Origin: Ruminiclostridium sp.
Lineage (GTDB): Bacteria > Bacillota > Clostridia > Oscillospirales > Ruminococcaceae
DNA length: 35,735 bases
NCBI GenBank assembly: GCA_017635095.1
Contig: JAGBMA010000147.1
Location: forward strand, 1-35,735
Direction: 5' to 3'
How positions within the stretch are numbered: position 1 is the stretch's first letter; every line of letters starts with the position of its first letter. The position numbers were made by a program, and so were the translations under genes. The notes beneath the pieces were generated by a model. That model saw only the letters and a list, made by a program, of their open reading frames with translations, had not been told where the DNA came from and searched no databases. This document shows positions 32,539-35,735 of the stretch, piece after piece.

Positions 32539-33245
32539 GACAGGTTCCCTTGCAGTATCTTTGAATTCATTATCTCAGCCATTTCCTTATGATGCTCCAG
32601 AATGAAGAAGTGACCTCCCCCGAAGCCGAAGTATTCGCATTCTCCGACAAAATAACGGCTCCAAAGCTCCATGTCTTTACGGGGAGTATCTGTTTCGGAG
32701 TAAAATACGGTGGCAGGGACCGGCGTTTTCAGCGCCAGTTCTTCAAATCTGTAATTCCGTATAAGTGAATAGTCCGCGCGGTATATGGGCAGGTACATTC
32801 TCCAGAAAGCTTTATTGCCGATAAGCTTTTCGGGTATCGCGCCGAAGCTTATGGTTCTTTCCTTTATCCATTCATCGGTGCAGTCTCCGGCGTATCCTTC
32901 AAGCTCCGCCCTGGAGTGCGGCTCATGGGCTGCAAGAAACATACGGTCGGGTGCGTTTATTTCTTTTCCGCCGATTATCCTTTTCAGCACTTCTACTGCG
33001 GCTATCGCGCCCATGCTGTAACCGAAAAGGGCATACCTGCCGCCTGAATACTGATTTATAAAGGAGCCGAACAGATCGTATGCAAGTTCATCGAAATCCC
33101 GGCAGAACGCTTCTTTATGTTTTGCTCCGTGACCGGGGTATTCAAGCTTTACAAGATCATATTCGGTAAGATCTTTTTCTGTCAGATCAAAGAACGAAGC
33201 ATTCCCGCCCGCATACGAAAAACAGAAAAGCTGAGGTTTACTCAT
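32535..33245 (-). CDS. Type II thioesterase, alpha/beta hydrolase (SrfAD-like)
   Basis: Predicted 236-residue thioesterase of the surfactin/gramicidin type II class. It has the oxyanion region FSYAGGNASFF (9-19), the nucleophile GYSMG (S77), the acid in SETDTP (D186) and the histidine in GGHFFI (H212). Such enzymes hydrolyse acyl groups from phosphopantetheine carriers, for editing or release. Here it could release the acid from the carrier protein encoded two genes upstream, in the role LuxD has in bioluminescence. It overlaps both neighbours (8 and 4 bases). Confidence 0.87.
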   Translation of the reverse strand: MSKPQLFCFSYAGGNASFFDLTEKDLTEYDLVKLEYPGHGAKHKEAFCRDFDELAYDLFGSFINQYSGGRYALFGYSMGAIAAVEVLKRIIGGKEINAPDRMFLAAHEPHSRAELEGYAGDCTDEWIKERTISFGAIPEKLIGNKAFWRMYLPIYRADYSLIRNYRFEELALKTPVPATVFYSETDTPRKDMELWSRYFVGECEYFGFGGGHFFILEHHKEMAEIMNSKILQGNLS

Positions 33246-34653
33246 AATATTTTGCCAATTCCGTATAAAGTGTTTTCCCCGAATCGTTTTTCGGGATCTC
33301 GCCGATAACTATTACCCTGAATGCCGAAGGATTAAGCTTAGTTTTGTTTATTACAAAGTCGCGTACAGTTCCTGAGTACTTTTCATCGGTCACAAAAATA
33401 TACGCGTGGTCGTCCACACCGCTGCTTGCAGCTTCGATACCGAATTCACCCTTGATAAGTCTATCGAGCTCATCAAGGTTCACGCGGTTGCCGTATATCT
33501 TGAGAAAGCGCTTCCGGCGGCCTACGATATAGTAGAAGCCGTCTTCGTCAAACTGCGCCATATCTCCTGTTTCAAGCCTGCCGTGACGTTCGTCGCCGCG
33601 GATAAGATCCTCGCCGCATTCCGCGTACCCGAGCGTGACGTTTTTTCCTTCATACACAAGCTCGCCGGTCGTATATGGCTCTGTGACGGGCTTATCGTCG
33701 TCACCTATGAGAGTGAAGCTGCCGCCGGGTATCGGGATACCCATTGATCCGCGCTTTTCGACCGCTTTCTCCGGCGGCAGGTAACCCATGCGGGCTGTGG
33801 CTTCCGAAGCGCCGTACATTACCACGAAATTTATGTTGTGCTCAGCCGCGTAAGCTGCAAATTTCTCGTGAAGCTCAGGAGTGATCTTGCCGCCTGCCTG
33901 GGTCATCGTTCTCAGGCTCGGCAGATCCATACGGCAGAAGCGAAGCCTGTCGAGCATTTCGTAGGTGTACGGTACCCCGCCGAACGACGTGGCATTCTGT
34001 TCTCTGAAAAAGTTCCAGAATTCTTTCTGCATAAGGCCTTTATCCGTGAGAAGAACGGCTGCGCCGACCAGAAAGTGCGAATTAATGATCGACAGACCGT
34101 AAACATAGTTCATCGGCAATGTCGTTATCGGTCTCTCCGTGTCGTCAAGCCGGAGGTATTCCGCAATGGAACGTGCGTTCTCCGAAACATTCGTGTAGGA
34201 TTGCCTTACAAGCTTCGGAGAACCGGTGGAGCCCGATGTGGATATAAGCAGACCGAGCTCGTCATGCATGGGATATTTTACGTCATAGCCGGTTTTAAGC
34301 AGAACATAGCCGTAAGACTCATGTACTTCGGTCATGCAGGGAAAACCGCCGGTCATATCTTTCGGTATCCACAGATATTCCGGCGAATATGTTTTCAGCA
34401 GTTCACGCAGCAAAGCATCTTCGAGGTGGCTGCTCAGAAGCAGGGGCACGATGCCGTTGTTTATGAAAGCGGTGTAGCCCGACACAGAGCCGATCTCGTT
34501 CCGGCAAAGCGCGAAAACGAGACAGCGATGACCGATCTTTCCGGCGAGCAATTCTGCTTCGGCGTTCAATTCACTATAAGTGACCCGAAAGCCGGATTCG
34601 TCGATAAGCGCAGGCGCGTTCCCGTGCTCATCAAGATCCCAGATCCTTCCCAT
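33238..34653 (-). CDS. AMP-forming acyl/amino-acid ligase (ANL superfamily)
   Basis: Predicted 471-residue adenylating enzyme. It has the ATP loop STSGSTGSPK (138-147), YGASEATARM around residue 270, the hinge block GRRKRFLKIYGNRVN near residue 390 and the catalytic lysine K460 in PKNDSGKTLY. It is the length of a stand-alone adenylation domain. It most likely loads an acid on the carrier protein encoded directly upstream (1-base overlap). I cannot read the substrate specificity; a hydroxy acid, amino acid or fatty acid are all possible. Confidence 0.86.
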   Translation of the reverse strand: MGRIWDLDEHGNAPALIDESGFRVTYSELNAEAELLAGKIGHRCLVFALCRNEIGSVSGYTAFINNGIVPLLLSSHLEDALLRELLKTYSPEYLWIPKDMTGGFPCMTEVHESYGYVLLKTGYDVKYPMHDELGLLISTSGSTGSPKLVRQSYTNVSENARSIAEYLRLDDTERPITTLPMNYVYGLSIINSHFLVGAAVLLTDKGLMQKEFWNFFREQNATSFGGVPYTYEMLDRLRFCRMDLPSLRTMTQAGGKITPELHEKFAAYAAEHNINFVVMYGASEATARMGYLPPEKAVEKRGSMGIPIPGGSFTLIGDDDKPVTEPYTTGELVYEGKNVTLGYAECGEDLIRGDERHGRLETGDMAQFDEDGFYYIVGRRKRFLKIYGNRVNLDELDRLIKGEFGIEAASSGVDDHAYIFVTDEKYSGTVRDFVINKTKLNPSAFRVIVIGEIPKNDSGKTLYTELAKYYE

Positions 34654-34895
34654 CAGAATTCCACGTTGTATTCCGGCTTTGCGAGGAGCTCCATGCCCTT
34701 TTCGTAAGAGCTCAGATCAATGATATCGTCGGTGTCCATCATGATATCAAATGCATCTTCAAGCGCGGCTATAAGGCTCATGTGTCCTACCGAGTCCCAT
34801 GCCGTGATATCCTGATATTTAAGTCCCGCAAGCTGATCTTTTGTGATCTCGAATGTCTCAATAAAAGCCTGGTCATATTTTTCTCTGTTGCTCAT
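34653..34895 (-). CDS. Acyl carrier protein
   Basis: Predicted 80-residue carrier protein. WDSVGHMSLI (33-42) contains the serine (S35) that takes the 4'-phosphopantetheine arm, and the acidic helix-rich composition is typical. The sequence differs enough from AcpP-type proteins of fatty acid synthesis to suggest a dedicated carrier. It is the first gene of the operon; GGAGG lies about 8 bases before the ATG. Its only operon partner for loading is the ligase downstream. Confidence 0.9.
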   Translation of the reverse strand: MSNREKYDQAFIETFEITKDQLAGLKYQDITAWDSVGHMSLIAALEDAFDIMMDTDDIIDLSSYEKGMELLAKPEYNVEF

Positions 34896-34955
34896 TTTAT
34901 GATACCTCCGTTTTATCGTGAGAAAAGCTGTGCGCCGATCTCAAAAACTCTTCTT

Positions 34956-34984
34956 ATTATACAATATACAGCCGGTTTTGTCAA
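34956..34984 (-). promoter_or_regulatory. Perfect sigma-A promoter of the modification operon
   Basis: On the minus strand, consensus TTGACA (34979-34984), a 17-bp spacer and consensus TATAAT (34956-34961). It lies about 60 bases before the acyl carrier protein gene. It implies strong housekeeping expression, unlike the sigma-D type promoter of the adjacent flagellin. Confidence 0.9.
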
Positions 34985-35395
34985 CCCTCAGCCCACTGCT
35001 GCGCGGTACAGGCTGAGGCTCTCTGTAAGGCGTTCGTATGACTGTTGAGATAGTATTATCCGGTGCGGACCGAAGCGGATATACTGCGAAACGATACCCT
35101 AACCATGCAGTGGAAGAGAACTGTGCAGGGGAGACGGTATGTTGTACTGCAGAAAAGGATCTGCTGCGATATACCATTATAATATGAAAAATCAGAGTGT
35201 AAATTGAAGATCGGAAGATTAATTTACTGCAAAAAAATTACAGTAATACATTTGCATTGGTGTGATCCGACATATAAATGGTGCGCCGCAAGAAAAAAAA
35301 CACAATATATTGTGCAAAATCTACAATATAGCGGAATGTCGGTTGTTGCATATCAACAAAATGCAAAATAATTTCAAAAAAATTACATTTGGGGC
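34985..35395. other. Gene-free region between the modification operon and flagellin
   Basis: No convincing gene is seen. The left part is mixed in composition; an open frame on the minus strand (34941-35177) overlaps the perfect promoter and shows no protein-like pattern. A TATAAT at 35178-35183 (plus strand) has no clear -35. The right part is A-rich with several small inverted repeats: TTACTG/CAGTAA (35223-35245), a perfect 14-bp palindrome CACAATATATTGTG (35301-35314) and TTGTTG/CAACAA (35343-35359). These could be regulator sites for the flagellin or the operon. Confidence 0.5.
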
Positions 35396-35422
35396 TAAAG
35401 TTTTTTGAAAACGAACCGATAT
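35396..35422 (+). promoter_or_regulatory. Sigma-D (sigma-28) flagellin promoter
   Basis: TAAAGTTT (35396-35403), 11 bases, then ACCGATAT (35415-35422). The family consensus is TAAAGTTT-N11-GCCGATAA, so the -35 and spacing are exact and the -10 differs at two positions. It drives the flagellin gene from about 190 bases upstream. Confidence 0.85.
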
Positions 35423-35429
35423 TACATTT

Positions 35430-35620
35430 GTAAGGGTCAAGTGAAGGCTGACTGCAGCGGTTGGAATTTGGCCGTAACACCAAAACACAAATCACAGATC
35501 ATTATCAGGCCGATACCAAGAGGGTACGGCTAAAAACCACAAGGGCTCGCCGTAAAGGATATGGCGGGTAGAGCATAACTCCCCCAAGAGTTGTGTTCGG
35601 AAAATCAAGGAGGAACAATT
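35430..35620 (+). promoter_or_regulatory. Structured flagellin leader with candidate CsrA sites
   Basis: The leader of about 190 bases can fold into three successive hairpins: GCCGATACC with GGTACGGC around 35500-35531, a 6-bp stem CTCGCC/GGCGGG (35546-35551/35563-35568) whose loop displays AAAGGATA, and a stem at 35574-35595. The ribosome binding site CAAGGAGG is at 35606-35613. A GGA in a hairpin loop plus a GGA in the ribosome binding site is the arrangement CsrA binds in Bacillus flagellin mRNA. Evidence is by eye only. Confidence 0.45.
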
Positions 35621-35735
35621 ATGGGAATGGTAGTACAGCACAACATTAGCGCAATGAACGCAAACGAGGCTATGCGTAAGAACGTAGCAGGTCTCAAGAA
35701 GCAGACTGAAAAGCTCTCCACAGGTTACAACATCA
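35621..35735 (+). CDS. Flagellin, N-terminal part (runs off the window)
   Basis: The first 38 codons encode MGMVVQHNISAMNANEAM, then GLKKQTEKLSTGYNI, which is the strongly conserved N-terminal D0 helix of bacterial flagellin that packs the filament core and is read for secretion by the flagellar type III apparatus. AAGGAGG lies 7 bases before the ATG. The gene continues beyond base 35,735. It is preceded by a sigma-D promoter and a structured leader. The surface-exposed region that is normally glycosylated is outside the window. Confidence 0.95.
   Translation, partial: MGMVVQHNISAMNANEAMRKNVAGLKKQTEKLSTGYNI

Noticed and set aside
24525-34895. Bioluminescence (lux) operon
   Set aside because: LuxC and LuxE relatives are present, but no luciferase alpha or beta subunit or flavin reductase is in the window, and sugar-type enzymes surround them.
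34941-35177. 78-codon minus-strand open frame before the operon
   Set aside because: It overlaps the perfect promoter, lacks a ribosome binding site and has no protein-like pattern.
35430-35620. c-di-GMP riboswitch in the flagellin leader
   Set aside because: The expected conserved core of c-di-GMP-I or -II motifs was not seen; only simple hairpins are present.
1-35735. CRISPR arrays, tRNA or rRNA genes
   Set aside because: No regularly spaced repeats, tRNA cloverleaf sequences or rRNA-like stretches were seen by eye on either strand.

Overview
The window looks like part of a chromosome from a motile, endospore-forming, Gram-positive member of the Clostridia, perhaps Oscillospiraceae/Ruminococcaceae. 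Supporting evidence is an alpha/beta small acid-soluble spore protein gene, strong AAAGGAG-type ribosome binding sites, consensus sigma-A promoters with 17-bp spacers, a Clostridia-style IS256 transposase fragment and a flagellin gene at the right edge. The family-level placement is inferred from protein style only; no database was searched.

Positions 1-13,750 are ordinary chromosome. A minus-strand group runs from the promoter at 6,034-6,062 leftwards: FlK-like thioesterase, esterase, nitroreductase, lysA, NUDIX hydrolase, trmB. Further left lie a YtxH-like membrane protein and a sugar O-acetyltransferase, the latter beside a very hairpin-rich intergenic stretch. Divergently, a ZapA-like coiled-coil protein, a U32 peptidase-family protein, a MATE transporter, a Na/phosphate cotransporter and pnuC run on the plus strand. 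A DNA alkylation repair protein and a spore protein follow on the minus strand.

Positions 13,800-15,280 are a decayed prophage remnant: the C-terminal part of a minor capsid protein carrying a JAMM-like HTHP domain, two small phage-type ORFs and a 28-residue stump.

Positions 15,300-34,990 hold the striking part, a cluster most likely for a flagellar or other surface modification. From a perfect sigma-A consensus promoter (34,956-34,984) a tightly overlapping minus-strand operon encodes an acyl carrier protein, an AMP-forming ligase, a thioesterase, LuxE, LuxC, SDR, both halves of a transketolase, a second LuxE, LuxC and SDR, a membrane-anchored glycosyltransferase, an FkbM methyltransferase, an acetolactate-synthase-like thiamine enzyme and a GNAT acyltransferase. 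Two more FkbM genes follow, one lying in an apparent insertion bounded by a 43-bp direct repeat and an IS256 fragment. A plus-strand aldolase fused to a Rossmann-like domain converges on the cluster from the left. My reading is that carboxylates are activated, reduced to aldehydes by two luciferase-type fatty-acid-reductase modules, extended by thiamine and aldolase chemistry, reduced, and then methylated, acylated and transferred to a carrier. The products and their target are unknown.

Positions 34,985-35,735 contain a gene-free regulatory stretch, a good sigma-D (sigma-28) promoter, a structured leader with a candidate CsrA site, and the start of flagellin, which runs off the window. The modification operon and flagellin are transcribed divergently.
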